Assembly (NCBI GenBank): GCA_004380135.1
Contig: QXCR01000142.1
Coordinates: forward strand, 1 to 64,000
Length of the DNA: 64,000 bases
Reading direction: 5' to 3'
DNA from: Stemphylium vesicarium
Taxonomy: Eukaryota > Ascomycota > Dothideomycetes > Pleosporales > Pleosporaceae
The stretch's first letter is position 1. Every line of letters starts with the position of its first letter. Made by a program: the position numbers and the translations under genes. A model generated the notes under the pieces. It was not told where the DNA came from and searched no databases. It saw only the letters and a program-made list of their open reading frames with translations. Positions 21,518 through 33,408 of the stretch are shown one piece after another.

Positions 21518-23201
21518 ATGGCTGAAGAATTATCCAAGAACTTCGAGACGCTGCAATTGCATGCTGGTGAGCTGTTCCTGGAGATGGTATGGTGAAGTGA
21601 CTGCTGCTAACGCGAGTGCGATTCAAAAAGGCCATACACCAGACTCAGCAACAAATTCCCGCGCTGTACCTATCTACGCAACAACAGTATGTTTTTCTTC
21701 TTTACACCCGGGTCCCTACAAGCACAGCAGCTAAGCCCCCCACAGTCTTACGTTTTTGACGACAGCGCCCACGGCGCCCGACTCTTCGGGCTGAAAGAAT
21801 TCGGCAATCTATACAGCCGCATCGGAAACCCGACCGTAGACGTTTTCGAGAAGAGAATCGCAGCTCTAGAAGGCGGTGTCGCGGCACTAGCAACAGCCTC
21901 GGGTCAAGCCGCACAATTCATCGCGATATCCGCTCTCGCACATGCAGGCGACAACATCATCGCCACCTCGAACTTGTACGGCGGCACGTACAACCAGCTC
22001 AAAGTTTTCTTCCCGCGCCTCGGCATCAATACCAAGTTTATCAACGGAGACAAACCTGAGGACTTCAAGGCTGCTATCGACGACAAGACCAAGGCTATTT
22101 ATGTGAGTTTTTTTTCGGCTTTTGCTTTGGTGGGAGGGATGTGGTGAGATGGCAAGGACTAACGAGGAATGTGTACAGCTTGAAAGCATCGGTAACCCAA
22201 AGTACAACATCCCCGATTTCGAAAAGATCGTAGCGATTGCACATCAAGCTGGTGTTCCGGTGGTTGTCGATAATACGTTTGGTGCGGGGGGATATTTTGT
22301 CAGGCCGATTGATCATGGCGCTGATATTGTTGTGCACTCCGCTACGAAGTGGATTGGAGGTACGGAGCTGCGTTTCCACATCTTCTCAGAAAGAAGCTGA
22401 CTGATTCAGGCCACGGAACCACCATCGGCGGAGTCATTGTCGACAGCGGAAAGTTCGACTGGGGCAAGCACGGCAAGCGCTTCCCGCAGATGGTCGAGCC
22501 ATCAGAAGGCTACCACGGCCTCAAGTTCTGGGAAACCTTCGGCGCCATCACCTTCATCATCAGGGCGCGTGTGGAAATCCAGCGCGATCTAGGCGCAGCG
22601 CTGAATCCCTTTGCTGCGCAGCAACTCCTCCTCGGTATCGAGACACTCTCCCTACGAGCCGAGCGACATGCCTACAATGCGATGAAACTGGCCAAGTGGC
22701 TGGAGAACAACGAGAACGTGAGCTGGGTCTCTTATCCAGGTCTGGAAAGCCACCAGTCCCACGAGCTAGCGAAGAAGTACCTGCCCCGCGGTTTTGGAGG
22801 CGTACTGTCCTTTGGCGTCACAGGGGGCGCGGCAGCAGGATCCCAAGTTGTGGATAACTTCAAGCTCATTTCCAACCTGGCTAATGTTGGTGATGCGAAG
22901 ACACTCGCAATCCACCCCTGGACTACAACACATGAGCAGCTGAGCGACGAGGAGAAGCTCAGCTCCGGTGTTACTGAGGTGAGTATCCAAGCATTTGCCC
23001 ATGGTGGAGTGTGACTTGCTAACGCGTGTTCAGGATCTGATTCGCATCTCGGTCGGAATAGAACACATTGACGACATCATTGCAGACTTTGAGCAGTCGT
23101 TCAAGCAAGCGGCGACGAAACCTCAGGAAAAGGGTAAGCCGGAGAATGCAGACAAGACTGGTGACGGTCAGCCTTCTGCGTCGTTGTCCGGTGCCACGTA
23201 A
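21518..23201 (+). CDS. MET17: O-acetylhomoserine (thiol)-lyase, Met17/Met25 type
   Basis: Six exons (21518-21566, 21631-21686, 21746-22102, 22179-22359, 22410-22978, 23034-23201) give 459 residues in phase. Exon 1 encodes MAEELSKNFETLQLHAG, which continues with HTPDSATNSRAVPIYATTSY. PLP-enzyme marks are present: NLYGGTYNQL, VVVDNTFGAGGYFVRP and HSATKWIGGHG, whose Lys (about residue 211) is the Schiff-base lysine. The C-terminal half ends with RISVGIEHIDDIIADFEQS. Known: the enzyme makes homocysteine from O-acetylhomoserine and sulfide in the cytosol (Cys/Met gamma-synthase family). The last 30 residues (KPQEKGKPENADKTGDG) are a disordered extension beyond the usual end. Introns are 50-76 nt with good signals. 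Confidence 0.94.
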
Positions 23202-24458
23202 AAAGTCGAGACTTGAGGGTTCTCATAGAAGCGCCGATAGCGGCTCTGCGGCAGGGATGCGTTGATCATGGGAATCGTAGCATGTACATGGGCAACATGA
23301 CGAAAGTAATACCTAATTCAACTCCAAATCGCATATGCTATTCACATACCCACCATAAAAACATGTCGGTGCCTCGTACGAACCCATCTCGTCCTTTACC
23401 TACGTGCCCCAATCCCGCCATCCATGGCCAGAAAACCAGCCTCGGCACTTTCCCCATCGGTAAACTTCGGTCCGGACCTGATGCGAAACACGCGTGCCGA
23501 CCAATCACCGCACCGCCGTTGCCTTTGTCCGCGTGGGTTAGTTTCCCCAGATTCCGCGGTCCGCCGACACATGTGAAAGGGCGCGGGAATCTCTGGCTGA
23601 CGCATGACGCAGACGTTAGCTGCCACATGCCATCGAGTCCGTGTACGACGCGCACATGCGCAGCACACGCCCAAGCATCCGTCGGCACACATACCGCGCG
23701 CACAGGGAAGCTATCGCGAAGGGGGGGAGGGGGATACGAAGATACCACGGACGGACTTGTGATTTGAAATCCGGGGAAAGATGGATATGGAAATGTGGGA
23801 GGAGGAGTTGTTCTGGCGTCGGTTCGGGGCTGGAAGCTGTATTTGGAGCAGCTGCGACCGGTATTGCTTCCGAAAGCACAAGCTTGCAAAAAGGTCTCCA
23901 TTTTTCATTCATTCCTAGATGGACGATTGGCGCGTGGTTTCGCGACAAGTTACCGAGGCACGTTTTTGGCACAAGAGGGAAATGTGGGTTTCTTGTGTTG
24001 GGTCTAACCCTTGCTCTGGGGTCGTTTCGCTCTCTCTCTCACTTCTCTCTATCTCTACATCTGTGTCTCTAGGATCTCTCTATCGATCCGTTTCTTGAAG
24101 CTTTGTTTTGTTGAAAGGATTGCCGTTGCTTGACAGCTGATAGACGCTTTGTATCTTGTGAACCCTCTTGGCTGGAAAGGACGTTGTGGCGCGCTAAGCC
24201 CCAGGTATGGCTGTCACCTGCACATGTGGAAGCTGGGGAAGATCGGACATGCCGACTTTCGCCTTGCTGGTTGGATAACTAGGGCATTTGCTGACGTTTG
24301 TGATGGAGCAGATACACCTCCACTCTCTATTTCGCTTCACCTTCACCTTCACGCCTGACGAAAGCGTGTTGTTGATTGCGCCGCCCGAGCGACTCGTACA
24401 CCGGTCCACCTTCGAACCTCTCCACTCCGGCTCTCCGCATACATAGAAGCTCGCAAAC
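23202..24458. other. Intergenic region, promoter of the acyl-CoA synthetase gene
   Basis: About 1.26 kb containing the 3' end of the sulfhydrylase transcript and the promoter of the next gene. A CT-rich stretch (about 24027-24080) precedes the gene. Overlapping open frames on both strands at 23340-24070 show no domain. No gene is called. Confidence 0.5.
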
Positions 24459-26682
24459 ATGTTTGGACGCGCAGATGACCAGATCGAGCGCGCAAACGAG
24501 TTCCATGTGCCGCCTGCGAAGGGACAGCCGTATAGCGTTCCGCTGCCCGGCTCGGCAGCAGAGGGAAGGAGCGCCATTTATAGGCATTGGAGGTTCACCG
24601 ACAAGCCTTTGCTCGACAAATTGGTACCAGAAGTGAGCTATACACAAGTCCTGAGAATTTGAATGCGCGGCTAACACCAAATGACAGATTTCCACACCTC
24701 ATGAAGCGTTCGAGAACTCGGTTGCGAAATGGCCCAAGAATAGGTGCCTCGGCCACCGCCCTTACGATGCCGCCACCAAGACGTTTGGCTCCTACGTGTG
24801 GGAAGACTACGAGACAATCGCGAAGCGGAGAAAGGACTTTGGTGCTGGTCTGGTACACCTACACAAGCAGGCCGGTGTGACTGCGCCGAAATACGGCATA
24901 GGCTTGTGGTGTCAGAACAGGCCTGAATGGCAGATTACCGACCTGGCGTGTATGTCGCAAGGCCTCTTCACCGTGTCCATCTACGATACGCTCGGCCCGG
25001 ATACTACCGAATATATCATCAACCATTCGGAGTTGTCGTGTGTGGTTGCTGGAATGAACCACGTTACAGCGCTCCTGAAGCTGAAGCCGCGACTCCCAAC
25101 GCTGAAGCTCATCATTGTGCTGGACCCGCTGTCGGCTGGCGAGCTGCCTGGAGAGTCCAAGGGAGACCTCTTGAACTCGCTGGCTAGCGAGCAAGGCGTT
25201 ACGATTCACTACATCCGGGATGTTGAGGCTTTGGGCGAGAAGCAGCCGGTTCCGATGAACCCGCCTACGCCAGACGATATCGTTACTATCAACTACACCT
25301 CCGGAACGACCGGAAACCCCAAGGGTGTCGTCCTAACCCATCGCAATGCGCACGCTGCGACATGCACAAGTTTGGTGCTCATGGGTAGCGAACCTGGTGA
25401 TGTTATCTGCTCTTTCCTACCCCTTGCGCATATCTACCAGCGTCTGGGCGAGCATAGCGGACTCGCAGCCGGTGCAGCAATTGGATACTTCCATGGAAAC
25501 ATTGTGGAGCTTGTGGAGGATCTCCAGATGCTGCGACCGACCATCTTCTCTGGTGTTCCCAGGCTCTACAACCGGTTTGGAGCCAAGATTAAGGAAGCCA
25601 CGGTCCAGGCAACTGGTGTCAAGGGGGCTTTGTCCCGGCATGTGGTTTCTACCAAGCTAGCGGCTATCAACGACAAGGAAAACCCGACCAACAAGCATAT
25701 GGTCTATGACCGTATATGGGCTAAGAAGGTATCCGCTGGTCTAGGTTTGGATCGCTGCAAGGTTCTGGTCAGCGGCTCTGCGCCTATCGACCCGAGCCTC
25801 CACCAGTTCCTGCGCGTCGTATTCGGAAGCAACTTCACGCAGGGTTACGGTCTGACAGAAACCTACGCTGTTGCTCTAGTCCAGCATGAGGGCGATTTTT
25901 CCGCCGGCAACTGCGGTGGCGTCGGACCAAACAGTGAATGCGCTCTGGTCGACGTGCCGGACATGGAGTACCTCTCTACTGATAAGCCGCATCCCCGTGG
26001 TGAACTGGTCATCCGGTCGACTTCGCAATTCCGGGAATACTTCCGCAACGATGAGGAGACGGCAAAGGCAGTCGATGCTGATGGTTGGTTCCATACTGGC
26101 GATGTCTGCTCGGTTGATGAACTCGGCCGCTTCAAGGTCATCGACCGCAGGAAGAACGTGCTCAAGCTTGCGCAGGGCGAGTACATCTCACCTGAGCGTA
26201 TTGAGAATGTTTACCTTGCAAACTGCAGCTACCTCGCTGCAGGCTACGTCCACGGCGATTCGCACCAGTCTTTCCTGGTTGCAATCTTCGGTGTTGCACC
26301 GGATCTGTTCCCGCAGTTTGCGTCAAAGGTACTCGGCGAGAACATTGCTGTCGGCGATGTCGAGAAGCTTAAGGAGGCATGCAACAACAAGAAGGTCCAA
26401 CAGGCAGTCTTGAAGGACCTAGACAAGGTGGGACGAAAGAACAAGTTCAACAGCTATGAGCGCGTACGGGCCGTGAGGCTATTTGTTGAGCCCTTCAGCA
26501 TCGAGAACCAGCTGTTGACCCCAACGTAAGTTTTAGCCCAAGTCGGTGAAATGGATCAGGCGCTAACAAGATGTAGATTGAAGTTGAAGCGTCCGCAGAC
26601 CGTAAAGGCGTTCAGACAGCACCTCGACGACTGCTACGAGGAGGCGCTGGCTGAGGAGTCGGCAGCCAAGGCGAAGTTGTAG
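24459..26682 (+). CDS. Long-chain fatty acyl-CoA synthetase, peroxisomal type (C-terminal AKL)
   Basis: Three exons (24459-24632, 24688-26525, 26577-26682) give 705 residues. ANL-superfamily motifs are present: the AMP-binding signature YTSGTTGNPKG (about residue 259), GYGLTE (about 444), and WFHTGDV with IDRRKNVLKLAQGEYI (about 525-555). N-terminal motifs such as RCLGHRPYD and the overall length fit fungal long-chain acyl-CoA synthetases (FAA family). The enzyme activates fatty acids to CoA thioesters with ATP. The last three residues are AKL, an accepted PTS1 variant, so a peroxisomal role in beta-oxidation is inferred. The final exon is short and carries this signal, so splicing of the 51-nt last intron decides targeting. 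Confidence 0.92.
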
Positions 26683-27233
26683 AGAAGTCATTTGCATGTT
26701 TGGTGCGTTGGTGCCGTCAAATGGCCAGGTGCATATTTGCTTTCCTAGCGCGCAGATGTCCTATTTCCCGTGCGGCACATGTACCACGGAACTGCATATA
26801 GATCGTCGGTGTACAAATATTCCAGCGTCCCCAATGAAATTTCTGTTGCACCCAAGCAGTGAAGTTCGGTGAAGATTATGAACTCTCCAATAAAGTGAAG
26901 AGCAACCAAGGCGGTGAAGGGTTGGCAACAACGTGTCGCAGACCATTGTGGAGTGTAGCGCGATAGCACGAGCAATCAGTGAGCGCCAAGTCATGTGTGA
27001 CGCAGGGTCCTCATCACCTCGGGGCCATAGTTGTTTTTGAGTAGTGTCCGTTCCTGCGACGGACGCTTCCAAAGTTCGTCTGTGTGTTGGAAGCCAAACA
27101 ACAACAGGCCGCTCTCTCCCCACATTCCTCCCCTCGACATTCCAACCCTTGCCTGCTCCCTCGCAATCCCTTACGAAACCCTTTACCTTTCCCTTGGCCG
27201 TCTCATTGGACTAGCGACAAGCAAGCAGCGCGA
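26683..27233. other. Intergenic region
   Basis: About 550 bases between two plus-strand genes. The last 120 bases are pyrimidine-rich, typical of a fungal promoter or leader. No further gene was seen. Confidence 0.5.
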
Positions 27234-28580
27234 ATGCCAGTCACACGCGCAACTGCGCTGGCCATGAGCGAGGACATGGACGATGCGACTCACCCGCGCG
27301 CGTCGCGCTTCAAGGAGCACACCAATACGAACGGCACCATACGACCGCCGCCCGAGGAGCTGTGGAAAGACATTGGAATCGACGATTTGATCGAACAGTT
27401 CAACGAGGAAAATGCGAAGCCGCCGGTTTCGAGGAAGAGCTCTGCGAATCATGCGCCGAGGGTCGCTAAGCCTGCGCTCTCAAGGGCTGCCTCCGGTTCG
27501 GCGACGTCGACTGCAGCTTCTGCCAATTCGGCGTCTACGCCCAACGAGGGAACCTATGCGCGCCTGCAGCGCGCATTCGCCTCTGTGTTTGGCAGCGTGC
27601 TGGGAAAGCGGAAAGCTGGGGCTATGGAGGCGGAGCGGGAGAGGGAACAGCAGGCGCAACATCTGCACCACCAACAGCTACTAGACGAGCGCAAGAAGGC
27701 CGCTGAGATCGCCTACCACGAAGCAAAGGACCTCGGCCTCCTGCCCACACCGAAGATCTTCGTCCGACCAGGCATGGCTGCGCGAACCCCAGTGCACCAA
27801 GCCGAGAAGATGCAGCTGGGCTTGACAGCAGCATTGGCCGAAGCAGCAACGCCAGTGCGCACACCAGGCACCCCTCGCACGCCCGGTCTCCGCCATACGC
27901 CCAGCAAGAAGGATCTCCACAAGCAAAAGAAGCTCACAAAACGCGTCTCAGACCTCGAGTTCAAGCTCGCGTCTGCCCGCAAAGAGCTCCACACCGTTCT
28001 CTACAACGACCTGCCTCCTATCCCTCCCGTCCCCAAATTCGCTCCCCCAACCCCCGACCGCACCCAGAGCGAAAACGAATTCGCATCCCCTTCCTCTGCC
28101 ATCGACGCCAACGACGACACCCTCATGTCCGACGCCTCTGTCGCGACTACAACAACACCCCGCAAGAGCATAGGCAAAATCATCAAAAAGCGCAAAGCTA
28201 CAACCCACGACTCAGACGCAGAGTACAAGCCCATACCCACAGATTCTGAAGCCGACCTCGACTTGCTCTCCGGCCAGTCTGAAGTCTCTGAGCCGGAAAA
28301 CAACGTCCCTGAGCGGTCTATCAAGCGCGTCAAGAGCTCGGTGGTGCGCAAGACGAGTAAGAGTAAGCGCGCGAGCTCTAGGCTGACGAAAAGGTTCTCG
28401 AGGGGTAGTCTGAGGGATGCTGCGCAGGAGGGGCCTGTCACCGTTGTGCCCGATGGTGTGGGCGTGCCTGATGTCCCTAGTATTCCCAAGGAGTTGGAGG
28501 GAAAGGGCGTTAGGGTTACGGTTAAGGAGAGGGAGGGCAAGGATGATGGATATGGGGGTTGGGGACATGAGATCTTTTGA
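27234..28580 (+). CDS. Disordered basic protein, probably nuclear, function unknown
   Basis: An intron-less frame. I take the start at 27234 (MPVTRATALAMSEDMDD), giving 448 residues; the frame is open 50 codons further upstream but that part reads like leader. Visible elements: an acidic N-terminus with PPPEELWKDIGIDDLIEQFN, a Ser/Ala-rich linker, a helix with many Glu/Gln (EAEREREQQAQHL), a Pro/Thr repeat (RTPGTPRTPGLRHTPSKKD), a coiled-coil-like stretch ending KRVSDLEFKLASARKELH, and Lys/Arg clusters (GKIIKKRKA; SKRASSRLTKR). This resembles proteins annotated in ascomycetes as nuclear or RNA-binding without proof. TP and SP sites suggest phosphorylation. No catalytic domain was seen. The neighbours give no hint. 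Confidence 0.72.
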   Translation: MPVTRATALAMSEDMDDATHPRASRFKEHTNTNGTIRPPPEELWKDIGIDDLIEQFNEENAKPPVSRKSSANHAPRVAKPALSRAASGSATSTAASANSASTPNEGTYARLQRAFASVFGSVLGKRKAGAMEAEREREQQAQHLHHQQLLDERKKAAEIAYHEAKDLGLLPTPKIFVRPGMAARTPVHQAEKMQLGLTAALAEAATPVRTPGTPRTPGLRHTPSKKDLHKQKKLTKRVSDLEFKLASARKELHTVLYNDLPPIPPVPKFAPPTPDRTQSENEFASPSSAIDANDDTLMSDASVATTTTPRKSIGKIIKKRKATTHDSDAEYKPIPTDSEADLDLLSGQSEVSEPENNVPERSIKRVKSSVVRKTSKSKRASSRLTKRFSRGSLRDAAQEGPVTVVPDGVGVPDVPSIPKELEGKGVRVTVKEREGKDDGYGGWGHEIF

Positions 28581-29593
28581 TGTGTAAATGGCTGGCTGAC
28601 TGCTGGTTTCTGTCATTTTTTCTTTCTAGGGGCGTTTGCATAGCGCTGTGGAGGTTTGCGCTTGGAAGGCGTTCTTTCTTCGGGGTTGTCGTTGCACCGG
28701 CTGTTCTTCTCCCTTCCTTTCTGTCTTGGCAAACAGTGAAGGTGAGGCTGGCATGGTCCGACTCTTTGTCTTTTGTCTTCTGTCGTCTTCCCCATCTTTT
28801 CTCTAATCCGTCGTCAAAAGGAGGTGTTTCTTTTGGATGCATAATCTTCTTTCTTTTCTCTTGACGATATTTACAGAGTACATATATACGAAGGCAACGA
28901 ATTTTATGAATTGGATGGGGTTATTTTCTATTGATCAGTCGTATCTTAATATCTTCTACTTACGAGAACTTCTTCATGCCTGATGTTCCAGCTAGTACCT
29001 TACAACATGATCTTGGAGAGTTCTAATGAGACTACCACTACTACGTCTACTTTGGCTGAAATCAGTCCTGAAATAAAAGTGCCGGCTATATGTCTCCAAT
29101 ACATAAACTGTTTCTGTATCTAACGATGATGCGGTGACTGATACCGGGTATCCGGTAAACCACCTACCACTTAAGTCTCTCATCCATTCGGCCCTATCAT
29201 CCCGCCAGACATCCGTGACGTTATCTCCAGAACTACCGATTCCACTCGGCAAGATAGTTATCGCCGGCAATAAATTTCGCGCATCAAGACCCGACTGTCC
29301 CGCTTACTTTTTGAAGCATGGTCTTGAAGTTCCACGACGCCGTCTAAGCCCGTTGAGGCAGGAGCTCTCGATCCTTGTCGCAAGCCCAAGCCTACTCTGG
29401 GAACACCTCACTCGACGAACCCCGCAGAAGGTGCTGATAGTGCTGCCCTCAACCGTGCGGCGATAGCTAAGCTTTGACAAGCCTTCTGCCCAAGACTTGC
29501 TTAAATACGCCAAGGTATGTCTGCGACATTTTTTTCTTTCTTGTCCTTGCTTTCCCATCGTTCATTGCCTGCTGTGGTCTTGCAGTTGCTTTC
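28581..29593. other. Intergenic region with a probable leader intron of the carboxypeptidase gene
   Basis: About 1 kb. A good intron, GTATGT (29515) to TTGCAG (29585), 71 nt, ends eight bases before the carboxypeptidase start codon, so the leader is probably spliced. The rest looks like the 3' UTR of the previous gene and a promoter. Confidence 0.55.
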
Positions 29594-31581
29594 ATGATGC
29601 TGACCAAGTCGGTAGCAACGCCTTTGTTGGCGCTTTCGTCGCTCGCGTCGCACGCCGCTGCTGTTTCGCACAAGCAGTGGAGCAAGCGTAGCGATCATCT
29701 TTACCTGCCCAAGGAGGTTGATGATTACAAGACGGCTACTGCGCCGAACAATGTCACCATTCGTTACAAGAACCCTGGTATCTGCGAGACGACTCCCGGT
29801 GTAGAAAGCTACTCTGGATATGTGGACCTCACACCCGATGTGCGTATTATTCTCCAATACGATCTACCTTTCTAACATTACAGGTCCACGTCTTCTTCTG
29901 GTTCTTCGAATCCCGCAATGATCCGGCGTCCGACCCGTTCACGTTGTGGTTGAACGGTGGGCCGGGGTCTGACTCGCTTATTGGTCTCTTTGAGGAAAAC
30001 GGACCGTGTATGATTGATGACAATCTCACAGCGGTCTACAATCCGTACAGCTGGAATAATGTTTCGAATATGTTGTACATCTCACAGCCTGTGGGAACGG
30101 GCTTCAGTTACCAGAAGCAGGGTGTTGGTAGCTTCAACTCCTTCTCCGAAGACTTCCACTACAACTCCACTGAGTGGCCGGCTACGGGTCGATGGCCGCT
30201 TCTAGAGCCGTTGAACAAAGGCACGATTGATACTACTGATCTTGCTGCTGTCGCAACTTGGGTGAGTCTCAACGAGCCTATCCCGACTCTGGGTTGTTAG
30301 CTGATTCATCTTGTGTAGCACGTTTTCCAAGCGCTGCTTGCTACCATCCCCAAGTTCGACGCAAAACTTGGTGCCTTGAGCCCAGCCCGAGACTTCAACC
30401 TCTTCACCGAGTCTTACGGAGGTCACTACGGTCCTTCCTTCTTCACCTACTTTTACAACCAGAACCTGAAGATCCAGAACGGAAGCATGCCGGGCTACCA
30501 GATGAACTTCAACTCTCTCGGTATAATCAACGGTATCATCGATGAGTCTGTCCAGGCAGAGCACTACCCCGAGTTTGCTGTCAACAATACCTACGGCATC
30601 AAGGCGTACAACGATACCGTTTACTCTTACGCCAAGTTCGCGAACAACATGTACAACGGCTGTCTCTACCAGATTGCTCTCTGCCGCGCTGCTGCGGAGG
30701 GAAATACGACCTACTACCATGTTGATGCCCCAATCACCCAGTCGGAACTGACTCCAGGCGAGTTGCAAGTCTGCAACGAAGCCGCAGACATGTGCCGTGA
30801 CAACGTCGAGTCCCCATACTACTACTACAGTGGACGCGGAGTCTATGACATCCGCCACCCCTACGACGACCCGACGCCGCCTTCCAACTACCCCGGATAC
30901 CTCAACCAGGCCGAGATTCAGGATGCGCTCGGTGTTACGCTGAACTATTCTGGTACCAACGGCATCTACTACGCGTTCCAGAATACTGGAGATTTCATCT
31001 ATCCTAACTTCAGGCTCGACTTGGAGTACCTTCTTGACCAGGATGTCCGTGTTAGTCTGGCGTATGGCGATGCTGACTACATCTGTGAGTTACTCATCCT
31101 ACTTTTTGAGTTTAAACGTAGCTAAAGGATCTCAGGCAACTGGTTCGGCGGTGAAGCAATCAGTCTGGCAATGGACTACACTCACAGCAAAGAGTTCCAA
31201 GTCGCAGGGTACGAGGCTATGGTTGTTGACGGTACTGAATATGGCGAGGTGCGCCAGTATGGTAACTTTAGCTTTGCTCGTATTTACGAGTCGGGTCATG
31301 AAGTTCCTTACTACCAGCGTAAGTTTTTCAATACTCTAAGTATTTACATCGCTCTCGGAATGATCATACTGACTTTTGACCTCGCAGCTGTTGCCGCACT
31401 GGCATACTTCAACCGCACGCTGTACCACTATGACATTGCAACTGGTGAAGAGATGGTTTCAGCCAATCTTACGACGTCCGGTCCTGCGAATGCGACGCAC
31501 ACGAATTCTTTTGTTCCGTTGACTTCGTCGCTTGTTCAGGAGTTCCCGTCGCCTATTTACCCTACGGCTACACCTGTCTAG
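29594..31581 (+). CDS. Secreted serine carboxypeptidase (peptidase family S10)
   Basis: Five exons (29594-29839, 29884-30261, 30319-31084, 31136-31318, 31388-31581) give 588 residues. A signal peptide (MMLTKSVATPLLALSSLASH) is followed by S10 motifs: LWLNGGPGSDSLIGLFEENG, SQPVGTGFSY, the catalytic Ser in FTESYGGHYGP (about residue 240), the Asp in YGDADYICNWFGG and the His in ESGHEVPYYQP. Known: S10 enzymes remove C-terminal residues at acid pH in vacuoles or outside the cell. In the oxyanion-hole block the usual GPGCSS reads GPGSDS, so one conserved disulfide Cys is missing; this occurs in a subgroup of fungal secreted members. The C-terminus is Thr/Ser/Pro-rich without a membrane anchor. 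Confidence 0.92.
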
Positions 31582-31827
31582 TAGTTGGTTGGGAAGAGCT
31601 TGGGTCGATGGGACATGAGCTTGGGTGACCTGGACAAGAGTTTCGAGTATAGCCATGATGCAGTCATGTCGAATGTATATGTTATGACAGAAGATAAGTC
31701 AACGACTAATGCGTCTTTGTGTCTACATTTGATGCAATTGAGAAGTAATGTATATGACGTCCGCTCCATCTACCTACCAACAGAAACATGAAAAGCTGTT
31801 CACCCTTCTATTTCCTGGATTCCGTCT

Positions 31828-32872
31828 TCACACAGTTCTAGCATCAGTTTCAAGCATCATCTCCACGCCTCCCCCTTCACCCCGCACAGCCTCCATCTCA
31901 TCACCGACATACCACCATCCACAAACGACCAACACAAACAGCATGAGTAGCGCATCGAAGACGTAAATTGGCCACTCATTCATCAAAAGGTACGCCTCAG
32001 CTAGGATTCAAGTCAGCAATGTATCCCATAATCAAAAGAAAAAAGGCCAACTTACGTCCCATAGCATACTCGACGACCCTAAACAAGTTCCTCAGCGTAA
32101 TAAGCCCACTAACCACATACAACATCTTCAAATATCTCTCCCAGTCAAACTGCACCTTCCTCTTCCCCCCAGTGGCCCCACGCTTCTTCATCCTCGCCTG
32201 CCACACAGCAGCCACAACAACAAAAAACCCAAACACAACCATCTGCAGACACAAGCCGGCGAGAATAACCCCCTTGCCCAGATCAGCCCCAGACGCCGTC
32301 TTGGTACTGGCGAGTACCCCACCGCCAACGGCTTGGACCAGAAAACACAACACGTCGCCGCCGACGAAGAGCTTGGTTAGCCATGTCGTGCGGATTAGGC
32401 TGTAGGAAGGGAAGGGTGTGGCGAGGATGATGCGGGCGAGGAAGGTGTAAGCGGTTGCGGCGAAGAGAATGGGGGCGAGGAGGATGAGCAGGTATTGTGT
32501 TATGTAAAGGGGAAGGGATGTTGGGGATGATTTTCCTAGGGCGCGGGCGAAGAAGCCGATTGTTTCGACTAGTTAGGAGTGTTAGCACGTGTTTTGGGGT
32601 TGTTGGTTGGTTGGTAGGTAGGTAGACTGGTTGGATGGTTCTGGAGTGGGGAGGATGGAAGGGTGAGATAGGGTGTGAGAGTGTTTTCTTTGGTCCTCTT
32701 CTGACCTGACGGACGTACAGAGTGCGCCCACGACGAGCGGGATGCAGAACCATGTCCGTGTTGTTACGGTTTTGTACAGGTGGAATAGGCCTGTTATGCT
32801 GAATAGGGCGACGAATATTCCGGCTGCGGCGACGGAGGGGGTGTAGTCGTAGTAGGATTCTGAGGTTGACAT
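31828..32872 (-). CDS. RTA1-like membrane protein (second copy)
   Basis: Three exons (32872-32719, 32568-32056, 32000-31828) give 279 residues. The first intron is unusually long for this window (150 nt); the second is 55 nt. Seven hydrophobic segments are visible, beginning SVAAAGIFVALFSITGLFHL and including YLLILLAPILFAATAYTFLA, FVGGDVLCFLVQAVGGGVLA and GVILAGLCLQMVVFGFFVVV, then the RTA1 signature ITLRNLFRVVEYAMG and, after the last intron, YLMNEWPIYVFDALLMLFVL. It is shorter and closer to the typical family length than the copy at 12434-13633, and diverged from it, so this is not a recent duplication. Known role of the family: lipid-translocating or stress-response membrane proteins. Confidence 0.86.
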
Positions 32873-33408
32873 GGTGTGGAAGTAGCGTTGAGCGAAGCTT
32901 AGAAGAGAAGGGGCTTGTGGAGTGTGTGCTGGAAAGTGGATATAGGGCTGAGGAATTTGTAAAGTAAGAGTACTATGCTGGAAAACTAGGAGAATATGCT
33001 CAGAGCGCTTTGAGTGGAGAGAGGTGGTTTTGTAGGTGTGTTTGGAAGATGATCACCTTGCTGCAGTGAACGTAGGCCATATATACACATCTTTTTCTGT
33101 CAAGATGCTGTTGTCGTTTTTGTAACGAAGTAGTCCAAGTGCTTACATCAGTCGTATTCGCTCGCTCGCTCGCTCGACTGCGGTTCTTGGCAAAGGGGGG
33201 GCTGAGTAACTGGGAGCGGGAACGAATACGAGAACGAGCGAGCACGAACGAAACCTTGAATCTGGACGCAGCATCTGCGTACGCACAGCATCGCATGCTA
33301 TGATATTGACTTGAACATCCAGAATAGACATGCACCAACTCTGCGGGTTGAAAAAAAAAGAAGTTGTGTTTAGCTACATGAATACAAGCGAAGGCAAACA
33401 TAAAAAGA
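32873..33408. other. Intergenic region with GCTC repeat
   Basis: About 540 bases. A short (GCTC)n-like run at about 33159-33177 faces an inverted CGAGCGAG stretch near 33234-33242. It should contain the promoter of the RTA1-like gene and the 3' end of the zinc-cluster gene. No gene is called. Confidence 0.5.

Noticed and set aside
23338..24072. Overlapping frames on both strands between the sulfhydrylase and acyl-CoA synthetase genes
   Set aside because: Neither strand gives a recognisable protein; one or both are accidental.
27622..28540. Several long minus-strand frames opposite the disordered basic protein
   Set aside because: They mirror the biased codon use of the sense gene.
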